From the NCBI GenBank assembly GCA_963846585.1, contig CAWJWO010000015.1:558001-622000 (forward strand): a stretch of 64,000 nt of DNA, read 5' to 3'. The translations under genes and the position numbers were made by a program. The stretch comes from JAAUTT01 sp963846585 (GTDB lineage Bacteria; Bacteroidota; Bacteroidia; Bacteroidales; JAAUTT01). The notes below the pieces were generated by a model. The model saw only the letters and a program-made list of their open reading frames with translations. It was not told where the DNA came from and did no database searches. Shown here in pieces: positions 28,581-37,628 of this stretch (within the stretch, counting starts at the first letter, position 1; every line of letters begins with the position of its first letter).

Positions 28581-29939
28581 ATGTACGACCGTAAAATAAG
28601 AGGAGAGCTAATTGAAGGAAACAAAACATTGGGTGATATTACCAATGATATTTTGCGACCTATAGAATCTGCAGCGCCAAAATGGTGGTTTGTAGCAATG
28701 GCATTAAGTTCCATGGCTGTTTTATGGGGTGTTTATTCTATCTATATCACAATTGCATATGGTATTGGAACGTGGAACCTCAACAACAGTGTAGGATGGG
28801 GTTGGGGTATCATCAATTTTGTCTGGTGGATCGGAATTGGACATGCCGGCACAGCTTTTTCGATTTTTCTGCTGATACTCCGGCAAAAATGGCGTACATC
28901 CATTAATCGTGCCGCAGAAGCTATGACTGTTTTTGCAGTAATATGTGCCGGCTTATTTCCGGTAGTCCACATGGGACGTGTTTGGGACGCTTTCTTTGTT
29001 TTTCCGTATCCCAACACGCGAGGACCGCTTTGGGTTAATTTTAACTCCCCTCTTTTTTGGGATTTTACCGCTATCTCAACTTATCTGACTATTTCGGCTT
29101 CGTTTTGGTATCTTGGAATGCTCCCTGACTTTGGAACTATACGAGATCGTACAACATCGAAAATCAGAAAGGCAGTATATGGATTTTTTGCCATGGGCTG
29201 GACCGGCTCATCCCGCCATTGGCAGCGCTACGAGGCCATAGCATTTGTTCTTGGCGGGATGGCTGCTTTGCTGGTGGTATCAGTCCATTCAATCGTTTCT
29301 ACTGACTTTGCTTCATCAGTCGAACCTGGCTGGCATACCACAATTTTTCCTCCATACTTTGTAGTAGGGGCAATATTCTCAGGCTTTGCTATGGTAATGA
29401 CCCTTATGATCATAATCAGGAAATTTTACAATCTTCAGGCATACGTCACAGATTCACATCTGAATGCCACTGCGAAGATTCTTACATTTGTAAGTCTTAT
29501 AATGGGAACTTCTTATATGACGGAAATTTTCATCGCCTGGTACTCAGGTAATAAGTATGAATTATTTACATTCTTTCACAATAGGATTACAGGCGACTAT
29601 TCTCCCCAATTCTGGGCCATGTTCATTTGCAACGCTGTTATGCCACAACTTTTCTGGTTCAAAAAAGTAAGAAGCAGCCTCTTTATGCTATTTATAATTT
29701 CCATAATCATAAATATCGGAATGTGGTTTGAACGGTATAATATCATAGTGACCAGTCTTGCAAAGGATTACCTGCCTTCGAGCTGGGCAACCTACAGCCC
29801 TTCAATTGTGGAAGTGGGAATATTTGTAGGAACACTAGGTATTTTTTCGACAGGCGTTTTGCTTTTTTTCCGTTACATTCCAATGATGGCAATACATGAA
29901 TTAAAAACCGTTCTTGATTTGGATGACAAAAAGACTTAA
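28581..29939 (+). CDS. actC: Alternative complex III subunit C (NrfD-like quinol-oxidising membrane subunit)
   Basis: A 452-residue integral membrane protein with about ten helices of the NrfD/PsrC type. Family-like stretches include WWIGIGHAGTAFSIFLL near residue 85 and HSIVSTDFASSVEPGWH near 235. Together with ActF it forms the membrane core, and ActC is the quinol-binding subunit by analogy with solved complexes. It starts 22 bases after actB. Confidence 0.94.
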   Translation: MYDRKIRGELIEGNKTLGDITNDILRPIESAAPKWWFVAMALSSMAVLWGVYSIYITIAYGIGTWNLNNSVGWGWGIINFVWWIGIGHAGTAFSIFLLILRQKWRTSINRAAEAMTVFAVICAGLFPVVHMGRVWDAFFVFPYPNTRGPLWVNFNSPLFWDFTAISTYLTISASFWYLGMLPDFGTIRDRTTSKIRKAVYGFFAMGWTGSSRHWQRYEAIAFVLGGMAALLVVSVHSIVSTDFASSVEPGWHTTIFPPYFVVGAIFSGFAMVMTLMIIIRKFYNLQAYVTDSHLNATAKILTFVSLIMGTSYMTEIFIAWYSGNKYELFTFFHNRITGDYSPQFWAMFICNAVMPQLFWFKKVRSSLFMLFIISIIINIGMWFERYNIIVTSLAKDYLPSSWATYSPSIVEVGIFVGTLGIFSTGVLLFFRYIPMMAIHELKTVLDLDDKKT

Positions 29940-29998
29940 ATAGTATCTTTAAGAAAATTAAGTGGCACTAATTACAAAACAGAAAATAAATAAAGCCA

Positions 29999-30496
29999 AT
30001 GAACGAAGATGTTTATATCGGAGTATACAATAAAGAAGATGAGTTTGACAGGGCTGTCATTAACCTGAAAAAATCGGATGTCTGCATTGAAGAACTTTAT
30101 ATGCCGGTACCGGTTCATCATGCGGTTAAAAGCGTGGCCGGAAGTTCAAAATTGCCAGTGTTGGCTTACTTCTTCGGATTATTCGCCATTGTATCAGTTC
30201 TCACTTTTTTGTATTACTCTGCAGTTATAAGCTGGCCTTTGAATATTGGAGGAAAACCTTCCAATGCGTTTCCCTCCTTTATAATTGTAACGCTGGTACT
30301 AACTATTTTATCGGTTACATTACTTACCCTTTTAGCTTTTTCAATAAGTGCAAATTTATATCCGGGGAAAAAGGCTATAGTTTATGATGAGAGAGCCTTA
30401 AACGATAAATTTATTATCATTTTGAAATCAGATAAGGTGCCTGACGCGAAAATTAAATTGTTAGAAAATGGAGCTAATGAAATCATACATAAATAA
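29999..30496 (+). CDS. actD: Alternative complex III subunit D (DUF3341)
   Basis: A 165-residue protein with a cytoplasmic alpha/beta head (YIGVYNKEDEFDRAVINLK at the N-terminus) followed by two membrane helices at about 57-78 and 95-118 and a C-terminal cytoplasmic tail. This is the DUF3341 layout of ActD, a structural subunit without cofactors. Its last codons overlap the start of actE by about 20 bases, indicating coupled translation. Confidence 0.92.
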   Translation: MNEDVYIGVYNKEDEFDRAVINLKKSDVCIEELYMPVPVHHAVKSVAGSSKLPVLAYFFGLFAIVSVLTFLYYSAVISWPLNIGGKPSNAFPSFIIVTLVLTILSVTLLTLLAFSISANLYPGKKAIVYDERALNDKFIIILKSDKVPDAKIKLLENGANEIIHK

Positions 30497-31046
30497 TATT
30501 ACCTCTTTATTCTTATCCATAGGTTGTTTATTTATCCTTTCGTGTGACAGGGATAAAAACAACCCGGGTTATGATTATTTTCCAGACATGGCTTACTCAA
30601 AGGCATACAAAACCTATGCGCCTAATCCAAATTTTTACGATGGAAAAACCTTACAGGCACCGGTTGACGGAACCATTTCCCGCGAAGCTGAAAATTATCC
30701 CTTTAAAAAAACAGATGCTGACCTCATTAAAGCTGCAAAATTGAAAAATCCTATGAGACCTGACACTCAAAATATTGCACGTGGTGAAAAAGTTTATCAA
30801 ACTATCTGTCTCCAGTGTCATGGAGATAAGGCCGACGGAAAAGGGTATTTATATATATCAGGAAAATTTACTTACCCTCCTGCAAATTTAACCAGTGTTA
30901 AAACAACAAACCGGACGGATGGTGAATTATACCATATTGTAACGGTCGGCTTAGGACTCATGCCTGCACATGGGATTATCGTGAGGCCTGATGACCGGTG
31001 GAAAGTAATTATGTATATCAGAAGCTTGCAAAAAAGGAAGACATAA
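30477..31046 (+). CDS. actE: Alternative complex III subunit E, monohaem cytochrome c lipoprotein
   Basis: About 189 residues from the ATG at 30477. An in-frame ATG at 30468 also exists, but the later one gives a clean lipoprotein signal, MKSYINNITSLFL, ending in the lipobox FILSC. One haem motif CLQCHGDKADG is followed by GLGLMPAHG with the likely axial Met. It is the periplasmic cytochrome c of the complex and a likely donor to the oxidase. The start lies inside the end of actD. Confidence 0.93.
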   Translation: MKSYINNITSLFLSIGCLFILSCDRDKNNPGYDYFPDMAYSKAYKTYAPNPNFYDGKTLQAPVDGTISREAENYPFKKTDADLIKAAKLKNPMRPDTQNIARGEKVYQTICLQCHGDKADGKGYLYISGKFTYPPANLTSVKTTNRTDGELYHIVTVGLGLMPAHGIIVRPDDRWKVIMYIRSLQKRKT

Positions 31047-31185
31047 CTATACTTACAGTCAGTCAAACAAATATTAATTTAACGTAAATTCTTTAACACG
31101 AGAATTAAAATATGAAACGGGCATCACAAATTAAATAAACTAAATGCGAGTTCCATATGACCTTTAAAATAAAAACTATTTACAT

Positions 31186-32358
31186 ATGAAAGACCGGATT
31201 CCACTTTCACAAACATTTAAAATAGTTTGTATCATTTGCATTGGCATTGGAATCGCTGCACTTGGTTACGGCTTTTTTTCAGATGCCCGGCGCACCTGGG
31301 CCAACTATCTGTTAAATAACTTCTGCTTTCTTTCCTTAGCTATTGGCGGTGCCTTTTTTTTAGGTTTGCAGGCTATAACACAAGCAGGATGGTCAGCAGG
31401 ATTCCGTCGCATCCCGGAGGCAATGATGATGTATATACCTGTTGCAGGAGCCCTTTTCCTTCTCCTGATTTTTGGAATGCATTATATATATTCCTGGACT
31501 AATCCTGATGTTGTAGCGGCCAGCGGTATCATCAAATCCAAGACAGTATATCTGAATATTCCTTTCTTTTTTGTACGTCTGATAGTATTTTTTTCGGCAT
31601 GGATATTGCTTACCCGACTTATTAGAAAAGCATCCCTAAAAGAAGATGTAACCGGCGGCCTGGAGTATTTTAAAAAGATAGAGCGGTACTCTAAGGTATT
31701 GATATTTGTTCTTGCACTTTCCTTTTCGATCCTCGGATTCGATTTACTCATGTCGATTGATGTAAAATGGTTTAGTACTATTTATGCATTGAAAAACTTT
31801 ATTGCTGCATTTCTTCATGGTTCAGCCACCATTTTTATTATTGTTTTTCTATTAAACCGCCGCGGGTATTTCGAATTTCTAAATGTAAGCCATGTCCACG
31901 ATTTCGCGCGTTATCTTTTCATTGTCTCTATCTTCTACGGTTATTTCTGGTTTTCACAGTTCATTCTTATCTGGTATGGAAACATACCCGAAGAAACCAT
32001 CTATTATGCAAAACGCTGGACAACGGAGTGGCAACCCATCTGGGCTGCTGATATAATTATCAATTGGGTAATCCCGTTTTTTGTATTGCTTCCGGTAAAT
32101 ACCAGCCGCAATAAATGGATAGTTTTTTCCGTGGCGGTATTGCTTGCAGTGGGTCAGTGGGTTGATTTATATGTAGAGATATTTCCCGGTTCCGTAGGCC
32201 ACGCTAAATTAGGATTTATAGAAATCGGAACTTATATAGGTTTTTTAGGACTATTTGTATTTATTACCGGTTATAGTTTATCCAGGGCTGCATTGGTACC
32301 TAAAAATCATCCTTTAATTAACGAAAGCTTATATCATCATTTTGAATCGTATATATAA
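31186..32358 (+). CDS. actF: Alternative complex III subunit F (NrfD-like membrane subunit)
   Basis: A 390-residue membrane protein with about ten helices. It is shorter than ActC and corresponds to the second membrane subunit of the complex (TWANYLLNNFCFLSLAIGGA near the N-terminus; WFSQFILIWYGNIPEET near residue 255). It may provide a proton path, but coupling in ACIII is not settled. A 139-base gap precedes it, and its end overlaps the next gene by 17 bases. Confidence 0.92.
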   Translation: MKDRIPLSQTFKIVCIICIGIGIAALGYGFFSDARRTWANYLLNNFCFLSLAIGGAFFLGLQAITQAGWSAGFRRIPEAMMMYIPVAGALFLLLIFGMHYIYSWTNPDVVAASGIIKSKTVYLNIPFFFVRLIVFFSAWILLTRLIRKASLKEDVTGGLEYFKKIERYSKVLIFVLALSFSILGFDLLMSIDVKWFSTIYALKNFIAAFLHGSATIFIIVFLLNRRGYFEFLNVSHVHDFARYLFIVSIFYGYFWFSQFILIWYGNIPEETIYYAKRWTTEWQPIWAADIIINWVIPFFVLLPVNTSRNKWIVFSVAVLLAVGQWVDLYVEIFPGSVGHAKLGFIEIGTYIGFLGLFVFITGYSLSRAALVPKNHPLINESLYHHFESYI

Positions 32359-33166
32359 AATAGTACAATACCTCAGTTTGGATGTTGCTATTGGCAGCAT
32401 TGGCAGCTCTGTCCTGGCCTTAAAGGTTTTTAATGCCCGGTTGCCAATTATTTATTGGCTTATATTACCTGTTTGTGTTTGGATTATATACACTTCCGAT
32501 CATTTGCTCGATTCCCTGAAAGTAAAGAATCAGACAGCTATGGGAAGACATTATTTTCACTTTATACATAGAAAAGTGATGAGCGTTCTTCTTGGTTTAT
32601 CAATAATTATAACAAACATCCTTATTTTTCAATTTCTTGATAAAAAAACAATTATCTATGGTCTTGTTTTAAGTTTCCTGATAATATTATACCTGCTGGT
32701 GAACTATTTTATATGTGAAATCTTCCGGTTTTTTCCAAGGGAATTTATTATAGCTATAGGTTATATAGCAGGGACGTGGGGAATTCCGTTTTTTTCGAAA
32801 TACCCGACTGTAACTAAGGAACAATATCTCCTTTTAATTAGCTATTCTCTGATTATACTTACCATTCCTCTTTTGTATTCCATATACGAATACAAGTCGG
32901 ATATCCTAAACGGGTTTATTTCGTTTTCAACTGTGTTTGGGATCAAAATCGCAGAATATTCAATTTCAACAATTTTGGCACTTTCCGTAATTTTATCAAC
33001 TTACTCATTCGTCTTGATCCATAAGTTTTGTTATTTTCTTATATTAGTTATGGGATTTACATTATTTAGTGAGGTACTTTTCCGGAAGTGGTTATTTATA
33101 AATGAAAAATACCGGACAATAGCCGAATCAATGAATTTTTTACCATTCATACTATTATTGCTTTAA
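32342..33166 (+). CDS. UbiA-like polytopic membrane protein of unknown role
   Basis: A 274-residue protein with about eight membrane helices. It carries Asp motifs in UbiA-like positions: YTSDHLLDSLK near residue 50, and YEYKSDILNGFISFSTVFG near 180, spaced as in intramembrane prenyltransferases. It lacks the longer haem O synthase (CtaB) signature with N-x-x-x-D-x-x-x-D-x-x-M-x-R-T, so it is not an obvious ctaB. It overlaps actF by 17 bases and precedes sco, so it is expressed with the respiratory chain. It might act on quinone or haem, or in oxidase assembly. The function is unknown. Confidence 0.6.
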   Translation: MNRIYKIVQYLSLDVAIGSIGSSVLALKVFNARLPIIYWLILPVCVWIIYTSDHLLDSLKVKNQTAMGRHYFHFIHRKVMSVLLGLSIIITNILIFQFLDKKTIIYGLVLSFLIILYLLVNYFICEIFRFFPREFIIAIGYIAGTWGIPFFSKYPTVTKEQYLLLISYSLIILTIPLLYSIYEYKSDILNGFISFSTVFGIKIAEYSISTILALSVILSTYSFVLIHKFCYFLILVMGFTLFSEVLFRKWLFINEKYRTIAESMNFLPFILLLL

Positions 33167-33236
33167 GTGATCGTTTTCTTACTATAAAAAAATTAATAAT
33201 ATATACGGATATTATAATTAAAGAACTTTTATTAAA

Positions 33237-34037
33237 ATGATAAAAACTATTTTTGGAATTACACTGGCATTTATTGCAACCATTGCCACGGCAACCAAGC
33301 CATCAGGTACTAAAAGTGATGATGTGGAGATTGGTATAGTCGAACACCTTAATGAATATGTACCTAATAATATACAATTAATAAATGAAAAAGGGGACAC
33401 TGTTAATTTGAAAAACATAATTAACAAACCCACCGTACTTTGTTTTGTTTATTTTGAATGCCCAATGTTGTGCACTCCATTGATGAATGGGTTGGCAGAG
33501 GTAATCGATAAATCGGATATGAAAATTGGTAAAGACTACCAGGTACTTACCATAGGCTTCAATATTGAGGAACCTTTATCCCTAGCAATTAGGAAAAAAA
33601 AGAATTACCTGTCGCACATGAAAACAAGGGAAGCGGAGAATGGGTGGAAGTTCTTTATTTCGGATAGCGCTAATATTGCCAGGGCTACCAATGCATTGGG
33701 CTTTAAATACAAAAGGGCAGGAAATGTTTTTCTTCATTCTGCAACCTTAATTTTTATCAGCCAAAATGGAAAAATAACGAGATATCTGAATGGAACATAC
33801 TTTCTTCCATTTGAATTTAAGATGGCACTGGTTGAATCCTCCAAAGGAACCAGCGGACCTACAATTAACAAATTATTGCAATATTGTTATGGATATGATA
33901 CGCAATCGCAACATTATGCAATGGATGTGACCAAAGTTGGCGGTGCCGTCATCTTGTTTCTGTTATTGGCTATCGTTTTTTTCATTATTTTTAAACCACT
34001 TATACATAAGAAAGTTAAAAGTACTACAAATTTATAA
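33237..34037 (+). CDS. SCO1/SenC family copper chaperone
   Basis: A 266-residue protein with an N-terminal signal or anchor, a thioredoxin-like domain carrying the copper-binding CPMLC (C-x3-C) in CFVYFECPMLCTPLMNG near residue 82, a downstream His in VFLHSATLIF, and a C-terminal membrane helix (about 236-255). SCO proteins load or reduce the CuA centre of oxidase subunit II, which is encoded a few genes downstream. It starts 9 bases before the next gene and belongs to the oxidase operon. Confidence 0.92.
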   Translation: MIKTIFGITLAFIATIATATKPSGTKSDDVEIGIVEHLNEYVPNNIQLINEKGDTVNLKNIINKPTVLCFVYFECPMLCTPLMNGLAEVIDKSDMKIGKDYQVLTIGFNIEEPLSLAIRKKKNYLSHMKTREAENGWKFFISDSANIARATNALGFKYKRAGNVFLHSATLIFISQNGKITRYLNGTYFLPFEFKMALVESSKGTSGPTINKLLQYCYGYDTQSQHYAMDVTKVGGAVILFLLLAIVFFIIFKPLIHKKVKSTTNL

Positions 34038-34046
34038 ACTATAAGT

Positions 34047-35636
34047 ATGAACTCAGTCAGTTACCTTGAGTATAAAGGTAAATACAAAGGCTTCCTGGGG
34101 TGGATTTTTTCAACTGACCACAAAAGAATCGGACTCTTATACATGTATACTATAGTGTCGTTTTTCATTGTGGGTGCAACGCTGGGATTATTAATGAAAA
34201 TTGAACTTATAGCCCCCGGAAGAACAATCATGGATGCCCAGACCTACAATGCTTTTTTTACTTTACATGGCATTACCATGATATTTCTGGTTGTAATACC
34301 AGGAATTCCGGCCATTTTTGGAAATTTTTTCCTTCCAATTATGATTGGGGCCAGGGATGTTGCATTTCCACGGTTAAACCTGCTTTCCTGGTGGCTTTAC
34401 ATTACCGGAGCAGCAATAGCTATCAGTTCCCAGTTTTTAGGGTCAGGTCCACCCGATACCGGCTGGACATTTTACGCCCCTTATAGTCTCAGAATCCCTA
34501 CTAACGTTCTTTCGGCTGTACTTGGAGCTTTTGTTCTCGGATTTTCCTCGATCCTTACCGGTATAAATTTCATTACTACCGTTCACCGGATGAAAGCTCC
34601 CGGAATGAAATGGATGAAAATGCCGCTCTTCCCATGGTCCCTATACGCTACCGGCTGGATACAAATTCTGGCAACGCCTATTATAGGAATTACTCTATTA
34701 ATGATTGTTGCCGAGCGCCTTTTTAAAATTGGCTTTTTCGACCCTACCCTTGGTGGCGATCCTCTTTTATACCAGCATTTGTTTTGGATTTATTCACATC
34801 CGGCTGTTTATATAATGATTTTGCCTGCCATGGGAGTCATTTCAGAGGTTATACCAACATTTGCCCGGAAAACAATATTCGGCTATTCGGCTATCGTCAT
34901 CTCATCCTTTGGAATTGCGTTTATAGGATTTTTTGTTTGGGGGCACCATATGTTTGCTGCCGGGATGAGTGCCAAATCACTTTGGTTTTTTTCCCTTCTA
35001 ACCTTTATTGTGGCAATTCCCAGCGCCATTAAAGTTTTTAACTGGGTTGCCACACTTTATAAAGGTTCCATAAATCTCCAAACTCCTCTCTATTGGGCCC
35101 TGTCCTTTATTTTCGTATTCCTGATCGGAGGCCTTTCAGGTCTTTTCCTTGGAAGCCTTGCCACGGACGTTTATCTTACCGATACGGCTTTTGTGGTGGG
35201 ACACTTCCACTTTATCGTTTTTGGAGGAATGGGTTATGCCTTTATGGCTGCAATTCATTATTGGTTTCCAAAGATTTTCGGCCGCATGTATGATAAAAGT
35301 TGGGCAAATATCGGTTGGTTCATCTTTTTTATAGGGTTCATGGCACTTTACTTTACTATGTTTTATTTGGGAATGATGGGGCAACCTCGCAGAACTTATG
35401 ATTATTTCCCTCAATACCATGGAGGCAATATTATTTCTTCCATGGGAGCTATAGTGATGATATTTGGCCTGATGATTATCATCATAAATTTGGTACGCTC
35501 GGCTCGGCATGGTGAAAAAGCCCCTGCAGATCCCTGGGGAGGAAAAACATTGGAATGGACGATTCCATCTCCTCCCCCGCTGGAAAATTTCGAGGAAGAG
35601 CCTGTGATATTACATGGTCCCTATGATTATAAATAG
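34047..35636 (+). CDS. ctaD: Cytochrome c oxidase subunit I (A2-type haem-copper oxidase)
   Basis: A 529-residue protein with twelve membrane helices. The low-spin haem ligand lies in LHGITMIFLVV. CuB ligands are in WIYSHPAVYIMILPAMG and WGHHMFAAG. The haem a3 and a ligands are in VVGHFHFIVFGG. The YSHPxV form, without the helix VI Glu of HPEVY, is the mark of A2-type oxidases such as the Rhodothermus caa3 enzyme, which is a known partner of alternative complex III. It reduces oxygen to water and pumps protons. Confidence 0.96.
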   Translation: MNSVSYLEYKGKYKGFLGWIFSTDHKRIGLLYMYTIVSFFIVGATLGLLMKIELIAPGRTIMDAQTYNAFFTLHGITMIFLVVIPGIPAIFGNFFLPIMIGARDVAFPRLNLLSWWLYITGAAIAISSQFLGSGPPDTGWTFYAPYSLRIPTNVLSAVLGAFVLGFSSILTGINFITTVHRMKAPGMKWMKMPLFPWSLYATGWIQILATPIIGITLLMIVAERLFKIGFFDPTLGGDPLLYQHLFWIYSHPAVYIMILPAMGVISEVIPTFARKTIFGYSAIVISSFGIAFIGFFVWGHHMFAAGMSAKSLWFFSLLTFIVAIPSAIKVFNWVATLYKGSINLQTPLYWALSFIFVFLIGGLSGLFLGSLATDVYLTDTAFVVGHFHFIVFGGMGYAFMAAIHYWFPKIFGRMYDKSWANIGWFIFFIGFMALYFTMFYLGMMGQPRRTYDYFPQYHGGNIISSMGAIVMIFGLMIIIINLVRSARHGEKAPADPWGGKTLEWTIPSPPPLENFEEEPVILHGPYDYK

Positions 35637-35658
35637 ATTTTAGTGATAAAGTGAAAAA

Positions 35659-35740
35659 GGACGTGGGACGTGTGGGACGTGAGACGTGAGACGTGAAAAC
35701 ATGCAACATGCAACATATAAACCTTATAAACCTTATAAAC
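35659..35740. repeat. Three short tandem repeats between oxidase subunits I and III
   Basis: The 126-base gap between the two oxidase genes is largely built of repeats: five GGACGTG/GAGACGTG-type units (35659-35695), then CATGCAA twice plus CAT (35700-35716), then ATAAACCTT twice plus ATAAAC (35717-35740). All three types are immediately adjacent. The gap interrupts an otherwise tight operon. Confidence 0.85.
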
Positions 35741-35762
35741 AAATAAACGCATAAAAGGAATT

Positions 35763-36377
35763 ATGGAAAATAATACTTCACATAACGGACACCGTGATGA
35801 CGAAGCATCAAGAATAGGGATGTGGCTGTTTATTTTCACTGAATTGTTCCTGTTTGCAGGCCTTTTCCTGGTATTTACCGTTTACAGGACAAAATACCAC
35901 GAAGGTTTTCACCTCGCAGCCCGGGAATTAAATGTAACTATAGGTACTATTAATTCCATAATCCTTTTATTAAGCGGGATGACAATGGGTTTTTCCTATG
36001 TTGCAATTAAGAAAGGTGAAGTTAAGCTTACACTGTGGATGCTGACTGTAACTATATTGCTTGGAATTATTTTCCTTGTAAATAAGTATTTTGAATGGAG
36101 GATTAAATTCGAACATGGTTTATATCCCGGATCAGCAGATTTGATAAGGTTAAGCCGCGGAGATGTAATGTTTTTCGGATTGTATTTTTTTATGACCGGT
36201 TTACATGCCTTACACCTGATTGCAGGACTTGTTTTAATTTCAATTGTCATTGGAGCCATCATACGTAAACGGGTCCATCAAACAAAATATGCATTGCTCG
36301 AAAATACAAGTTTATACTGGCACCTGGTCGATTTGGTATGGATATTCCTTTTCCCCTTATTTTATCTTATAAATTAA
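35763..36377 (+). CDS. ctaE: Cytochrome c oxidase subunit III
   Basis: A 204-residue protein with five membrane helices, the short bacterial form. Typical segments are IGMWLFIFTELFLFAGLF at the N-terminus, FFMTGLHALHLIAGLV near residue 140, and YWHLVDLVWIFLFPLFYL at the end. It stabilises subunit I and its proton uptake. Its stop codon overlaps the ATG of the next gene by one base (TAATG), so the two are translationally coupled. Confidence 0.94.
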   Translation: MENNTSHNGHRDDEASRIGMWLFIFTELFLFAGLFLVFTVYRTKYHEGFHLAARELNVTIGTINSIILLLSGMTMGFSYVAIKKGEVKLTLWMLTVTILLGIIFLVNKYFEWRIKFEHGLYPGSADLIRLSRGDVMFFGLYFFMTGLHALHLIAGLVLISIVIGAIIRKRVHQTKYALLENTSLYWHLVDLVWIFLFPLFYLIN

Positions 36378-36670
36378 TGGTTATGGAACGAGTTGTTAAA
36401 ATGTTGGAAGGTTACAGGTTATATTTATTCACATTCATAGTATTGTCGTTACTTACCCTTATTTCCGTTGGCCTTACACAAATAAGGGTTGCATCGCCTT
36501 TAGTTATTGGCATTATTCTGTTGATTGCTGCTATGCAGGCATTGATTCTTCTTGTATATAACATGCACTTAAAGTTTCATGATAAGATATTTACCGTATT
36601 CGTGGGAGTTATATTCTCCCTTATTATATTCCTTATTATTATTACAATGTTGGATTTTAGTAACCGCTAA
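36377..36670 (+). CDS. ctaF: Cytochrome c oxidase subunit IV (prokaryotic type)
   Basis: About 97 residues from the ATG that overlaps the stop of subunit III. A longer in-frame reading from 36338 is open but lies inside the previous gene and is unlikely. There are three membrane helices (LYLFTFIVLSLLTLISVG, PLVIGIILLIAAMQALIL and a C-terminal one) with NMHLKFH between the second and third. This is the small subunit IV family found with caa3 and bo-type enzymes and helps assembly. It is followed 10 bases later by subunit II. Confidence 0.88.
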   Translation: MVMERVVKMLEGYRLYLFTFIVLSLLTLISVGLTQIRVASPLVIGIILLIAAMQALILLVYNMHLKFHDKIFTVFVGVIFSLIIFLIIITMLDFSNR

Positions 36671-36680
36671 AAACTGATTT

Positions 36681-37616
36681 ATGTTTTCCGGAGTCTCTAA
36701 TTTTGTAAATAAAGTTGACAGTGCCACGATGTTCATTTTCCTGGTATCTTTATTCTTTTTAGTGGGTATTACTGCTGCTATGATCTGGTTCGTAATTCGT
36801 TATAACAAGAACCGTAATCCAAAATCGGAATTTATTGAAGGCAATGTAACTCTTGAAATTATTTGGATTGTAATTCCGGTCATCCTTGTTTCTATTATGT
36901 TTTATTATGGATGGACCAATTGGAAGATGTTGAAGAGCCCTCCAAAAAATGCATTTACCATAACCACTACTGCACGAATGTGGAGCTGGTCGTTTAAATA
37001 TCCAAACGGAATAATAACCGATACAATGTTTGTACCGTTGAACAAGCCGGTTTTGGTGAATGTAAACTCATCCGATGTTATCCATAGTTTGTTTATTCCG
37101 GCTTTCAGAGTTAAACAGGATGTAGTGCCGGGCAACAAAAATTTCTTATGGTTTATTGCCCAGAAGGAAGGAACATACGATATTTTTTGTGCCGAATATT
37201 GTGGCCTGCGTCATGCATATATGACAACTGCAGTTGTTGTAAAACCTCAGGAAATATTTAACAAATGGTATAAAGAATCGGCCAACCCAGGTGCAACTCC
37301 CATTGCTGGTAAAGCCGGGCCTTCTCCGGGGTTGACCCTGATTAAAAAAAATGGCTGCACGGCCTGTCATTCATTCGATGGTTCCAGAATAGTGGGACCA
37401 TCATTTAAAGGTATATATGGTTCTAAAACAACTGTACTGGTAGATGGAAAAGAACAAATTATAACGGTTGATTTCGATTATATTCTGGAATCGGTATACC
37501 TGCCAAATGCAAAGATTGTAAAAGGGTTTCAGCCGAACCTGATGCAATCCTTCAAAGAGGCACTTACAAAAGACCAGGTGAAGCAAATTGCAGAATTCAT
37601 TAAAACATTGAAATGA
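36681..37616 (+). CDS. ctaC: Cytochrome c oxidase subunit II fused to cytochrome c (caa3 type)
   Basis: A 311-residue protein. Two N-terminal membrane helices (about 15-40 and 55-78) are followed by the CuA cupredoxin domain with DVIHSLFIPAF and CAEYCGLRHAYM (C-x3-C-x3-H-x2-M). A C-terminal cytochrome c domain has CTACHSFDG and a later Met in NLMQSF. The fused haem accepts electrons directly from periplasmic cytochromes such as ActE. Subunit II is last in this operon, whereas in many bacteria it precedes subunit I. The stop is only 12 bases from the convergent glycosidase gene. Confidence 0.95.
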   Translation: MFSGVSNFVNKVDSATMFIFLVSLFFLVGITAAMIWFVIRYNKNRNPKSEFIEGNVTLEIIWIVIPVILVSIMFYYGWTNWKMLKSPPKNAFTITTTARMWSWSFKYPNGIITDTMFVPLNKPVLVNVNSSDVIHSLFIPAFRVKQDVVPGNKNFLWFIAQKEGTYDIFCAEYCGLRHAYMTTAVVVKPQEIFNKWYKESANPGATPIAGKAGPSPGLTLIKKNGCTACHSFDGSRIVGPSFKGIYGSKTTVLVDGKEQIITVDFDYILESVYLPNAKIVKGFQPNLMQSFKEALTKDQVKQIAEFIKTLK

Positions 37617-37628
37617 ATTTAATGAATC

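Noticed and set aside
34784..35742. Several long open frames on both strands inside the subunit I gene.
   Set aside because: They are shadows of a clearly conserved protein, with no signals or similarity of their own.
36338..36376. Upstream start for oxidase subunit IV inside subunit III.
   Set aside because: It would overlap the previous gene by 40 bases. The TAATG start at 36377 is the normal coupled arrangement.
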